Shown: piece by piece, positions 4,473 through 12,585 of the stretch
How the letters are laid out: each line of letters begins with the position of its first letter
Position numbering within the stretch: the stretch's first letter is position 1
NCBI GenBank assembly: GCA_014380545.1
Contig: JACMJP010000441.1
Location: forward strand, 1-12,974
From: Chitinophagales bacterium
GTDB lineage: Bacteria; Bacteroidota; Bacteroidia; Chitinophagales; BACL12
Length of the DNA: 12,974 nucleotides
Direction of reading: 5' to 3'
Notes under the pieces: model-generated
What the model was told of the DNA's origin: nothing
What the model saw: the letters and a program-made list of their open reading frames with translations, nothing else
Database searches by the model: none
Program-made: the position numbers and the translations under genes

Positions 4473-7397
4473 TTAATATACCATAAGTTTTCTTGAAACT
4501 GTTGCTCCTCCTTCTGCTTCAAATACTACTAAATAAGCACCGGGCAGTACGTCAGAAACCCCAAGTGTTATTTTAGAAGCTCCTATTGGTTTAGCTGCAG
4601 TACCAAAACTGCGCACTAATACACCACCCATCGTGTACATTTTTGTTGTAATATTTGCAGCCTTCGCTAAAGTAAGATTGGCATCAGCACTAATATCGGC
4701 GGGGTTTGGAGTTAATACAATGCCTGCAATAATTTCTTCCTGTATTGGTGAATCTGAATTTACATCTGCAGAATCATTTACTAAGGCGAAATCACATGTT
4801 CCTGCAGCAAGATTCGTAGCCCTGAAAAATCCTCTTCCATGAGAACCTATATAAATTGCTTTGCAATCCTGATCTCTGATAAATCCTTCACGAATTTCCA
4901 GTACGGGTACACTTCCAATTAAAGAAGTTTCCTGTGTCCAGTCGCCCCCTGTAGAAATATCATAAGACCAAACACCAAATTCAGTCGCTGCGAGAATATA
5001 ATTTGAATTATACATTTCCATCAAAATTCCAAATACAGGAACATTAGGAAGTTCATTAGCTAAAGAAACAAAAACTGCATCACTGTCGGTGAGAGCATTT
5101 GTTGTATGCCATACGTTATCATCAACCCCGTATCCGGCTGTTGAAAGCACCAGCTCATCAGGATTATCCCTGTTAATACTAATGGCTGTTATGCGGGCAG
5201 CAGAACCACCTACAGGAAATATTTCAGGATATAAGAATGATGTTATGCCTGCAAGAGCGGGATCAAATACATCATCAATATAAGTGAGATCAGCAGTTAA
5301 TAAACCATCCAGCCTGTACAATCTTCCTGTTGCTGTTCCTACATAAACTGTATTTCCGCTGTTATCAAATTCAATGGAAGATACAATACCAAAAGTGGAG
5401 GGTAATATCTTAAACCACTCAGCTGCTTCTGTTGAATTGAACAAAGCACCATCAGTTACCCAAAGATTTGAGTTGGTAGCAAGATATAACCTGCTTTCTG
5501 AAATTCCTGATTTTGTTAAAGTTATATCCCGGCCTTCATAGTTTACTACATCATTAAGTACGTAAAAGCTACCGCTGCCTACAGGATATTCAACCGTACC
5601 TCCAAAGAGAACAGATTTGAATGTTTCGTACAGATCCCAATTTTCCCATAATTTGAAAACCGGCATGAACTCACCCCCATTATCAGGCAATCCATTCGGG
5701 TTACATGCACCTGTTCCCGTTCCGCCTAATTTATCAATATTACAATCAAGTATATTTGAAGATGTATTCCCAGCATTTACTGAGCGGCGCATATCACCAA
5801 AATAAACTGCACCAAATAAATAGTCTGTTCTGATTCTTGATACTTCACCCCTGCTCCCATCACCACCTAATACACCTATTGCCTGCAATGCACTGCTTTC
5901 TAAAAAGTTTACATATTGTGTTCCGTTATCCTGCGATCCACCAATCGGGTCGCCGAATAAACCGAAGCCCACTCCATTTGCCTGGTAAGTTGAATAGCCT
6001 GTATTCATTGTTTGAAAATCAGGATAATCGTCCTGTGCATTTAAAGTTCTTGATACACCGCCATCCGAGCCGACATACATCGTGTTTCCTTCCGTATCGT
6101 TAGGATTAAATATCATAAAATGCACATCGGCATGAATGTATTTTGAAAAAAATTCAGGATAGAACCAAGCACTCATTGGGGTCCATGCAGCAGTAGAAGC
6201 TCTCCATGTATATGTTTCGAAAGTTCCGCCAATATATACCCTGTCTCTGTCAACAGGATTAACTACTATACAAATGTTCCAATATCCCTGCCCGTTCAGA
6301 TCATTAAATAAACCACCCCCAGCAGTAGATATAGCGGAAAAACTTGCTCCCCCATCTGTTGAACGATAAATGCCAAGCATTTCACTTGTAGAGGAACTTA
6401 TTGCATAAGCATAAGAATAATTAGGATCAGAAGGGGCAATAGCAATATTCATTCTGCCAATACCGGAAGGCAATCCTGAGCCTAGTTGATTGTATTCTGT
6501 TATATCTGATGAAGATACAGTTTTATAATATTTATTGTTGTAAACAGCATGCACATTTCCGTTTACGTCAAAGGTTACATCACTTGCAACAAATCCACTC
6601 ATAGCAGATCCGGCAGAACATGCACTCCATGAATCACCCGCATCTTCAGAATACCACAAACCACTGTTTTGCGCAGCAACAAGTTTATTTGCATCGGTAG
6701 GGTGGCATGCAATCCTGTTGATCTTTGTCCATGCGCCTGAATTACCTCCTAAGGTTCCAGGAGTAGGTTCTGTATCTTCTAATAAAGTAAAACTCATACC
6801 ATTATCTGTGGATTTATATATACCGTTTCCGGGAAATCCAGGTGAATAGCTACCCGACCCATCAAAATAACTTGCCTGTGATTCACCTCCGCCAATATAT
6901 ATATCACCATTTGTTGCTACAGCTATAGAGGTTACCGATAATGCTGCTAAAGTTTCATTTGCAGGCGAAGGGTACCAGTCAAGTCCTCCATTATCAGAAA
7001 TAAACAAGCCACCACTTACACTTCCAGCATACATCCTCGATGGATTTCCTTTATCAAAAGCAATTGTTCTTGTTCTTCCGCCAACATTATTTGGCCCCAT
7101 GTGTTCCCATGTAAGATCAAGTATACTTCTACCCCTGCTTCCTGCTTTTTGCAAGGCAAGCATCACTTCTCTTCTACCATTTAATATATCATCGAGTTCT
7201 AATTTCCCCGTTGCAGGGTTAACTCTCAGGCTGTTGAGGTATTTGATATATTCACCTGCGTTCTCACCTTCCTTTTCCTCATAATTTTCAACTTTATCAT
7301 GCCCGTTACTGCTATCAATTTTTGAATTTGTTATCAAAAATGAAATAGTTATAAAACATACTGTAAGGAGCAGCGGTAAAGTAATTTTTCGTCTCAT
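4473..7397 (-). CDS. Large secreted Asp-box (BNR/sortilin-like propeller) protein with T9SS sorting domain
   Basis: A 974-residue protein with a signal peptide at about 1-25 (MRRKITLPLLLTVCFITISF...). Residues 95-125 (TWEHMGPNNVGGRTRTIAFDKGNPSRMYAGS) open a beta-propeller region with Asp-box motifs near 134-141 (SDNGGLDW), 196-203 (STDNGMSF), 250-257 (SEDAGDSW) and 346-353 (STDGGASF), and blade phrases such as VNPVDRDRVYIGGT and YVGTATGRLYRLDG. This pattern is shared by sortilin/VPS10-type and BNR-repeat proteins. The last 80 or so residues (VLTPNPADISADANLTL... MYTMGGVLVRSFG... SRKLMVY) form a type IX secretion C-terminal domain, so the protein should be exported and released or anchored at the cell surface. 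I see no catalytic signature, so the role in adhesion or binding is inference. It lies 74 bases after lipA on the same strand and ends at the terminator at 4421-4452. Confidence 0.9.
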   Translation of the reverse strand: MRRKITLPLLLTVCFITISFLITNSKIDSSNGHDKVENYEEKEGENAGEYIKYLNSLRVNPATGKLELDDILNGRREVMLALQKAGSRGRSILDLTWEHMGPNNVGGRTRTIAFDKGNPSRMYAGSVSGGLFISDNGGLDWYPSPANETLAALSVTSIAVATNGDIYIGGGESQASYFDGSGSYSPGFPGNGIYKSTDNGMSFTLLEDTEPTPGTLGGNSGAWTKINRIACHPTDANKLVAAQNSGLWYSEDAGDSWSACSAGSAMSGFVASDVTFDVNGNVHAVYNNKYYKTVSSSDITEYNQLGSGLPSGIGRMNIAIAPSDPNYSYAYAISSSTSEMLGIYRSTDGGASFSAISTAGGGLFNDLNGQGYWNICIVVNPVDRDRVYIGGTFETYTWRASTAAWTPMSAWFYPEFFSKYIHADVHFMIFNPNDTEGNTMYVGSDGGVSRTLNAQDDYPDFQTMNTGYSTYQANGVGFGLFGDPIGGSQDNGTQYVNFLESSALQAIGVLGGDGSRGEVSRIRTDYLFGAVYFGDMRRSVNAGNTSSNILDCNIDKLGGTGTGACNPNGLPDNGGEFMPVFKLWENWDLYETFKSVLFGGTVEYPVGSGSFYVLNDVVNYEGRDITLTKSGISESRLYLATNSNLWVTDGALFNSTEAAEWFKILPSTFGIVSSIEFDNSGNTVYVGTATGRLYRLDGLLTADLTYIDDVFDPALAGITSFLYPEIFPVGGSAARITAISINRDNPDELVLSTAGYGVDDNVWHTTNALTDSDAVFVSLANELPNVPVFGILMEMYNSNYILAATEFGVWSYDISTGGDWTQETSLIGSVPVLEIREGFIRDQDCKAIYIGSHGRGFFRATNLAAGTCDFALVNDSADVNSDSPIQEEIIAGIVLTPNPADISADANLTLAKAANITTKMYTMGGVLVRSFGTAAKPIGASKITLGVSDVLPGAYLVVFEAEGGATVSRKLMVY

Positions 7398-7471
7398 GTA
7401 TTCTAATTTTTGGGTGAAATTACAAAATAAAATAATTGAAAATTAACAGTAAAGATAATTTGACTGGTGGC

Positions 7472-8356
7472 TTACAATATATGCCTTTCGGCATGATAAG
7501 AACTGCGGACCAATGCTCCGCTCTCCACATATTTGAAACCCTTTTCCAGACCTATTGTTTTAAAATGAACAAAAGTTTCAGGGGGAATAAATTCTTTAAC
7601 TTCCAAATGCATTTTTGTTGGTTGCAAATATTGACCGAGCGTTAAAACATCACAACCGTGTTGAAGCAAGTCGTCCATGACAGCATAAACCTCATGTTTT
7701 GTTTCTCCAAGCCCTAACATAACTCCGCTTTTAGTGCGTTTACCAAAATCTTTAGTTCTCTTTATCTGCTCTAAACTCCGTTCATATTTTGCCTGCGGAC
7801 GAACAAGTTTATATAATCTTTTTACTGTTTCCATGTTATGGGAAACTATTTCCTGCTCTGCTGATATCATTAAATTTAAGGCATTCCAATTTGCCTTTAC
7901 ATCAGGTATTAAAGTTTCAATAGTTACATGCGGCGTTCTTTTTTTTATTTCAACAATTGTATTATACCAAATTTCAGCACCACTATCTTTTAATTCGTCT
8001 CTGTTTACTGAAGTAATAACTGCATGTTTTACACCCATCAACTCAATTGCTTCTGCTACACGATAGGGTTCATCAATATCTAATTCCGTTGGCCTGCCTG
8101 TTTGTACTGCACAGAATGAACAAGACCTGGTGCAAACATTTCCGAGGATCATAAAAGTGGCCGTTCCTTCGCCCCAGCATTCACCCATATTCGGGCAATT
8201 TCCGCTTTCGCAGATTGTATGTAATTTGTAAGTATCAACTAATTGGCGAACCTTTCTATAATTTTCACCTGTAGGTAATTTTACTTTAAGCCATGGTGGC
8301 TTTCTGTTTACCCTTTCTTGTGTTTCAGCAGATTGTAAAATTGGAAGATCTAACAT
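7472..8356 (-). CDS. lipA: Lipoyl synthase
   Basis: LipA is a radical-SAM enzyme that inserts two sulfurs into octanoyl groups on carrier domains of 2-oxoacid dehydrogenases and the glycine cleavage H protein. With the ATG at 8356 it has 294 residues, normal for the family. The auxiliary cluster motif C49-ESGN-C54-PNMGE-C60 supplies the sacrificial [4Fe-4S] cluster. The radical-SAM motif C75-TRS-C79-SF-C82 follows, and the terminal RSSY (284-287), whose serine ligates the auxiliary cluster, is intact. A TTG two codons upstream (8362) is possible but adds only MY, so the ATG is preferred. It lies 12 bases downstream of the barrel-protein gene at 8369, suggesting a shared transcript. No lipB is in the window. 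Confidence 0.98.
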   Translation of the reverse strand: MLDLPILQSAETQERVNRKPPWLKVKLPTGENYRKVRQLVDTYKLHTICESGNCPNMGECWGEGTATFMILGNVCTRSCSFCAVQTGRPTELDIDEPYRVAEAIELMGVKHAVITSVNRDELKDSGAEIWYNTIVEIKKRTPHVTIETLIPDVKANWNALNLMISAEQEIVSHNMETVKRLYKLVRPQAKYERSLEQIKRTKDFGKRTKSGVMLGLGETKHEVYAVMDDLLQHGCDVLTLGQYLQPTKMHLEVKEFIPPETFVHFKTIGLEKGFKYVESGALVRSSYHAERHIL

Positions 8357-8368
8357 GTACAAAAATGA

Positions 8369-9181
8369 TTACCATTTTTTTCCAAACTGTAAAGTTAGAT
8401 ATAAGTAGACAAAATATGGCTTGTTGTTTTCAACTATCATCATAGGAATATCTTTAATATAAAATTCCCCCCCAATACCAACTTCAAGGGCCTTAACAAA
8501 ATCATCATATGTTGCCCAGTCGAAATTTATTCCTGCTTTGCCAAATGCACCGGGAATAATACTTATTTCACTAAATCCTTTTGTAAACCCGGAGTATCCA
8601 TAAATACTTGTTGCATCCAGAAAATAAGAAGCAGTAGAATCAGAATATTTTTCAGGAATTATATTACCTGACCCATCCTCCTCATACCAAACATCAAGAT
8701 AATAAGGTTTTACAAAACCAAGAGATGGTCCCACAACATAATCAAAATTTATTTCAAAACCATTCTTTTCCGCTTTTTGTCCAAGCAAAAATTTATTTCC
8801 ATATCCGGCTTTTGCAGCAAAAAAACTGTTTTTCTTTCCGTATACGAAAGGTTTGGGAGAATCGTAAGGAATTGCTATAGTATATTCGTTTACTTTTTTT
8901 AATTCTTTTGGATGTTTCAGAAAGTTTATTTCAAAATAATAAAGTCTTTCTTTTTCATAAGTTATATGTTTAGTAAGATCACTAAATATTCCCCAGCCTG
9001 CATTAGATGTTTTCAAACCGAAGCTTAGTTCGGTATCGTAAACTAATCCTTTTGATTTTGTTCCTGTGTTCTTATTGATAGTAACTGCTTTTCCGCTTCC
9101 ATCAGAGTTGGAAGTCTCAGTCTGAGCAAAAAGCGCAGAAGCCGAAAACATTATGATCAAAATTGCGGGAATAAGCTTCAT
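8369..9181 (-). CDS. Envelope protein, probable outer-membrane beta-barrel, function unknown
   Basis: A 270-residue protein. The signal peptide is at about 1-20 (MKLIPAILIIMFSASALFAQ). After a short Ser/Thr/Lys-rich linker, residues from about 47 show alternating beta strands: VYDTELSFGLKTSNAGWGIF, RLYYFEINFLKHPKEL, NSFFAAKAGYGNKFLL, GFEINFDYVVGPSLGFVKPYYLDVWYE, EISIIPGAFGKAGINFDWA and VGIGGEFYIKD. It ends YFVYLYLTLQFGKKW with a terminal aromatic residue. This fits a Bacteroidota outer-membrane barrel, and I recall proteins with an HPKEL segment like this as conserved but uncharacterised. It is translated just ahead of lipA (12 bases). No link to lipoylation is evident. No convincing promoter was found. 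Confidence 0.75.
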   Translation of the reverse strand: MKLIPAILIIMFSASALFAQTETSNSDGSGKAVTINKNTGTKSKGLVYDTELSFGLKTSNAGWGIFSDLTKHITYEKERLYYFEINFLKHPKELKKVNEYTIAIPYDSPKPFVYGKKNSFFAAKAGYGNKFLLGQKAEKNGFEINFDYVVGPSLGFVKPYYLDVWYEEDGSGNIIPEKYSDSTASYFLDATSIYGYSGFTKGFSEISIIPGAFGKAGINFDWATYDDFVKALEVGIGGEFYIKDIPMMIVENNKPYFVYLYLTLQFGKKW

Positions 9182-9300
9182 CGCATAATATTACAAATAT
9201 TATTTCAATCAATTGCAACATGTAACGATAGAATTGTCATGAATGTTTCAAAAGTTTTTGGGAGATTGTTTTTGAAGGATACAAACACCGGCATATATTG

Positions 9301-9338
9301 TAAAATAAAATGGATACACCCAAAAAAGGCATGTATCC
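9301..9338 (-). terminator. Weak hairpin terminator after the 48-residue lipoprotein gene
   Basis: On the minus strand GGATACA (9332-9338) pairs with TGTATCC (9312-9318) around a T-rich loop, followed by ATTTTATTTT. The seven-bp stem and interrupted T-run are modest. It lies about 30 bases past the stop codon at 9369. The stretch from 9182 to 9300 shows no other recognisable element. Confidence 0.45.
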
Positions 9339-9368
9339 GATACCTAACATTTAAGTTATAATTTCTCT

Positions 9369-9515
9369 TTAAGCTGCGGTTTCAACAACTATTGACCCGG
9401 TTTGAGTGATCTTATTAGGGCAACCTTCTCTATGACATGATGAAAGTGAAGTACCTAATAAAAGCAGTAAACCAGTTGCGAGGAGCAGTTTACGGAATGA
9501 TGTGATATATTGCAT
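9369..9515 (-). CDS. Very small lipoprotein (48 residues)
   Basis: MQYITSFRKLLLATGLLLLL, then GTSLSSCHREGCPNKITQTGSIVVETAA. The N-terminus is a lipoprotein signal peptide (basic residues, leucine-rich core) with lipobox LSSC and the modified cysteine at residue 27. The mature part would be only 22 residues and keeps a second cysteine in GCPN. I recall similar tiny lipoproteins with a C-x(n)-CPN core in Bacteroidota, mostly unannotated because of their size; that is memory, not shown here. A perfect TAnnTTTG box (minus strand, 9519-9526) ends three bases before the ATG. If it is the real -7 box, the transcript would be leaderless, but I see no matching -33 box. A weak terminator follows at 9301-9338. 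Confidence 0.72.
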   Translation of the reverse strand: MQYITSFRKLLLATGLLLLLGTSLSSCHREGCPNKITQTGSIVVETAA

Positions 9516-9635
9516 ATTCAAAATTATGTGGTGTAAACTAAAGGATTGTTATTTCAGTTCAATAAGTTTTGCACATTAACGCAAAGCCTATGAATATTAT
9601 TTCATTCTGCGAAACTACAAAAGATTTTTTCGTAT

Positions 9636-9661
9636 TTGCGAATTCAGAATATCTTTCGCAA
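9636..9661 (+). promoter_or_regulatory. Inverted repeat just upstream of mpl
   Basis: TTGCGAA (9636-9642) and TTCGCAA (9655-9661) form a perfect seven-base inverted repeat with a 12-base spacer, centre-to-centre 19 bases, ending 12 bases before the mpl ATG. A third TGCGAA lies at 9608-9613. It may be an operator, or a stem-loop near the mpl ribosome-binding region. The function is unknown. Confidence 0.45.
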
Positions 9662-9673
9662 TAAATTGATGAG

Positions 9674-11014
9674 ATGCGGATACATTTAGTTGCACTCGGG
9701 GGAGCTGTGATGCACAACCTTGCCATTGCATTAAAAAACAAAGGTTATACGATAACAGGCAGCGATGATGAAATATTTGAACCTTCCCTTTCAAGATTGC
9801 AACAGCATGGTTTGTTACCGGAACAACCGGGCTGGTTTACGGAAAAAATAACTTCTTCCTTAAATGCTGTTATTCTCGGTATGCATGCAAGGGCTGACAA
9901 CCCTGAATTATTAGAAGCACAAAGATTGAATATCTCTGTATACAACTTTCCTGAATACGTTTATGAGCAATCTAAAAATAAAAACAGAATTGCTGTTTGC
10001 GGCAGTCATGGAAAAACTACTATTACTTCAATGATAATGCATTGCTTAAAAAAAGCAGACAGGGATTTTGATTATTTAGTGGGAGCGCAATTAGAAGGTT
10101 TTGAAACGATGGTGCAGCTAAGTGATGCAAATACAATTATTATTGAAGGAGACGAATATTTTGCATCAGCCTTAGATAAAAGACCGAAATTCCTTTTTTA
10201 TCAACCACACATTACATTAATAAGCGGAATTGAATGGGATCATTTTAATGTATTTCCTACTTGGCAAGATTACAAAAATCAATTTATACAATTAATTAAT
10301 AGTTTACATAAAGACTCTTTTTTAATTTATAATGCTGAAGATAAAAATATTGATGAAGTTTTAACAGCCTCAACTTGCAAAGCGCAACTCCTCTCATATG
10401 CTACACCAAATTATATTATTACAAATGAAAATACATCTATTCAGACAGTGGAAAAAAAATATACATTTAATATTTTCGGAAAACACAATTTGCAAAACAT
10501 GATGGGCGCAAAAAATATTTGTAACCTGATTGGAATAAATGATGAGACATTTTATTCTGCAATGCAAACATTTAAAGGTGCCTCAAAAAGATTGGAAATA
10601 TTCTATAAAAATGATAAAAAAATAATTTTTCGGGATTTTGCGCATGCTCCCTCAAAAGTAAAAGCAACCATTGATGCGGTGAAAGAACAATATCTTGATA
10701 AAAGACTTATAGCATGTCTTGAGTTATATACTTTCAGCAGTTTAAATAAATCATTCATTCCCCAATATAAAAATACAATGCAAAACGCAGATGTCAGAAT
10801 TGTGTATTTTAATCCGCATACGCTTACATTAAAAAAATTACCTGCTTTAACTATTGAAGAAGTAAAAAAATATTTTAACGACGACGAATTGATCGTACTT
10901 CATGACTCAAATGAAATAATTTCAATAATAAAAAAGTTAAATTTTGATAATACAGCCGTCCTGCTTATGAGTTCAGGGAATTTCGACAATGTTGATTTTA
11001 ATGTTTTAACTTAA
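9674..11014 (+). CDS. mpl: UDP-N-acetylmuramate:tripeptide ligase Mpl (peptidoglycan recycling)
   Basis: Mpl joins recycled L-Ala-gamma-D-Glu-meso-DAP to UDP-MurNAc using ATP, bypassing MurC/D/E. The 446 residues show all Mur-ligase domains. The N-terminal UDP-binding fold starts MRIHLVALGGAVMHNLAIAL and includes GSDDEIFEPS and LGMHARADNPELL. The central ATP-binding domain has P-loop GSHGKTTITSM (110-120), IIEGDEYFASA and SGIEWDHFNVFPTW. The C-terminal domain has FRDFAHAPSKVKATIDAV. The GGAVMHNLA start and the DFAHAPSK motif separate it from MurC, which has GGIGM and DFAHHP/YDDYGHHP-type motifs. It is the first gene of a plus-strand run with 10 bases to the exonuclease gene. The ATG at 9674 has no SD and lies just after an inverted repeat. 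Confidence 0.93.
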   Translation: MRIHLVALGGAVMHNLAIALKNKGYTITGSDDEIFEPSLSRLQQHGLLPEQPGWFTEKITSSLNAVILGMHARADNPELLEAQRLNISVYNFPEYVYEQSKNKNRIAVCGSHGKTTITSMIMHCLKKADRDFDYLVGAQLEGFETMVQLSDANTIIIEGDEYFASALDKRPKFLFYQPHITLISGIEWDHFNVFPTWQDYKNQFIQLINSLHKDSFLIYNAEDKNIDEVLTASTCKAQLLSYATPNYIITNENTSIQTVEKKYTFNIFGKHNLQNMMGAKNICNLIGINDETFYSAMQTFKGASKRLEIFYKNDKKIIFRDFAHAPSKVKATIDAVKEQYLDKRLIACLELYTFSSLNKSFIPQYKNTMQNADVRIVYFNPHTLTLKKLPALTIEEVKKYFNDDELIVLHDSNEIISIIKKLNFDNTAVLLMSSGNFDNVDFNVLT

Positions 11015-11024
11015 ATTTGCCGCA

Positions 11025-11792
11025 ATGTTAAAATTAGACAAGCCGCTTGCAATTATTGATCTGGAAACTACCGGAATTAATCTTGGATCAGACCGCATCG
11101 TAGAAATAAGCATATTAAAAGTTTTTCCTGATGGAAAAAAAGAGTCAAAAACATTGCGTATCAATCCTCAAAAACCAATACCCAAAGAGTCGAGCGATAT
11201 ACATGGAATTACAGATGAGGATGTAAAAAATTGCCCCATATTTAAAAATGTTGCGCTTGAAATAAGAACCTTCCTTGATAATTGCGATATAGCGGGATAT
11301 AATTCAAATAAATTTGATCTGCCCATGCTCATAGAAGAATTTTTAAGGGCAGATATAGGTTTTGATGAGAACCGGCGTTATGTAGATGTGATGCGCATAT
11401 TTACACTCATGGAAAAACGAACACTTGAAGCTGCTTACCAGTTTTTTTGCAATAAAGAATTAATCAACGCTCACAGTGCAGAAGCAGATGTGCTTGCAAC
11501 ATACGAAGTTTTATTAGGTCAGCTGGAGAAATATAAAAATGATTTAAAACCGGATATTCAAGCGTTGCATGAATTTACAAAAGACGGTGATTTTGTTGAT
11601 TTTGGAAGAAGAATGATCTATAAAAATGAAAAAGAATATTTTAATTTCGGCAAATACAACGGACAAGCTGTGGAAGATGTGTATAAAAGGGAACCCCAAT
11701 ATTTTGACTGGATAATAAATAATGATTTTCCATTACATACAAAGCTTAAATTAAAAATGATAAAACTCAGATTAAAACAACCTAAAAACTAA
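11025..11792 (+). CDS. DnaQ-like 3'-5' exonuclease with ExoX-type C-terminal domain
   Basis: A 255-residue DEDDh exonuclease. Motif I is AIIDLETTG, with D12 and E14 as metal ligands. Motif II is GYNSNKFDLPML with D98. Motif III is HSAEADVLATY with H150 and D155. All catalytic residues are present. The tail from about 205 (FNFGKYNGQAVEDVYKREPQYFDWIINNDFPLHTKLKLKMIKLRL) resembles the small domain found at the end of exodeoxyribonuclease X-like proteins. It is therefore more likely a repair or RNA/DNA-trimming nuclease than the polymerase III proofreading subunit. It starts 10 bases after mpl and ends 20 bases before the glycosyltransferase, so it is probably in one operon. Confidence 0.9.
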   Translation: MLKLDKPLAIIDLETTGINLGSDRIVEISILKVFPDGKKESKTLRINPQKPIPKESSDIHGITDEDVKNCPIFKNVALEIRTFLDNCDIAGYNSNKFDLPMLIEEFLRADIGFDENRRYVDVMRIFTLMEKRTLEAAYQFFCNKELINAHSAEADVLATYEVLLGQLEKYKNDLKPDIQALHEFTKDGDFVDFGRRMIYKNEKEYFNFGKYNGQAVEDVYKREPQYFDWIINNDFPLHTKLKLKMIKLRLKQPKN

Positions 11793-11812
11793 TTCATTTA
11801 AAAACTCCAGCC

Positions 11813-12544
11813 TTGCCCTCTACCCTTATAGTTATACCCACCTATAATGAATATGCAAACATTGCAGACATTATTCATGCAGTGTTATCACTCCCTCAAC
11901 TGTTTGATCTTTTAATTATTGATGATAATTCTCCGGATGGAACAGCAAATGCTGTAGAAGCTTTAAAAAATATTTATCCTGAAAGATTACATCTTCAAAC
12001 CAGGCCGGGAAAATTAGGTTTAGGTACTGCATATATAAAAGGATTTACATGGGGTATGGAACATCAATATGATTATATAATTGAAATGGATGCAGATTTT
12101 TCTCATAACCCGAATGACATACCGAGATTATTGGAAGCTTGTACAAATGGGGCTGATGTTGTAATAGGCTCACGGTATGTAAAAGGTGGTAAAGTGGAGA
12201 ACTGGCCAGCCGACAGAATTCTTTTATCTAAATGGGCTTCTGTTTATGTGCGATTAATTACATGGATGCCGGTGAAAGATACAACGGCAGGTTTTGTTTG
12301 TTATAAAAGAAAAGTATTTGAAAAAATAGATCTCAATAAAATTAAATTCATTGGTTATGCATTTCAGATCGAATTAAAGTTTGCAGCATGGCGAAGCGGG
12401 TTTCATATGCAGGAAATTCCTATTACTTTCAAAGACAGGGAAAAAGGAATTTCCAAAATGAGCAAGGGAATTTTTAAGGAAGCTGTAATTGGCGTATTAA
12501 AAATGAAATGGCAAAGTTTTTATTCGAATTACCTGCGCAAATAA
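11813..12544 (+). CDS. Polyprenol-phosphate mannose/glucose synthase (Dpm1-like GT2)
   Basis: A 243-residue GT-A, family 2 glycosyltransferase that transfers a sugar from GDP-mannose or a similar donor to polyprenyl phosphate on the cytoplasmic face of the inner membrane. Key motifs are IVIPTYNEYANI (6-17), LIIDDNSPDGTA (34-45), GLGTAYIKGFTWGM (69-82), MDADFSHNP (92-100, DAD metal site), IGSRYVKGG, and DREKGISKMSKGIF near the end. It has no transmembrane segments after the GT domain, so it is the short bacterial Dpm1 form. The start is TTG at 11813: no ATG lies in frame before residue 82, and TTG gives the standard N-terminus immediately before the first motif. The donor cannot be read from the sequence. 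Confidence 0.92.
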   Translation: MPSTLIVIPTYNEYANIADIIHAVLSLPQLFDLLIIDDNSPDGTANAVEALKNIYPERLHLQTRPGKLGLGTAYIKGFTWGMEHQYDYIIEMDADFSHNPNDIPRLLEACTNGADVVIGSRYVKGGKVENWPADRILLSKWASVYVRLITWMPVKDTTAGFVCYKRKVFEKIDLNKIKFIGYAFQIELKFAAWRSGFHMQEIPITFKDREKGISKMSKGIFKEAVIGVLKMKWQSFYSNYLRK

Positions 12545-12585
12545 AAAATAATAACTTCATAAATTAATTTTTGTTAACTGCATAA

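Noticed and set aside
7398..7430. TTATTTTG upstream of the 974-residue gene as a promoter -7 box.
   Set aside because: One mismatch and no TTTG partner at a suitable distance in AT-rich DNA; the gene may simply be read from the lipA transcript.
7480..7496. Short hairpin ATGCC-GAAA-GGCAT near the end of lipA as a terminator.
   Set aside because: It lies inside the lipA coding sequence (the conserved HAERHIL end) and has no following U-run.
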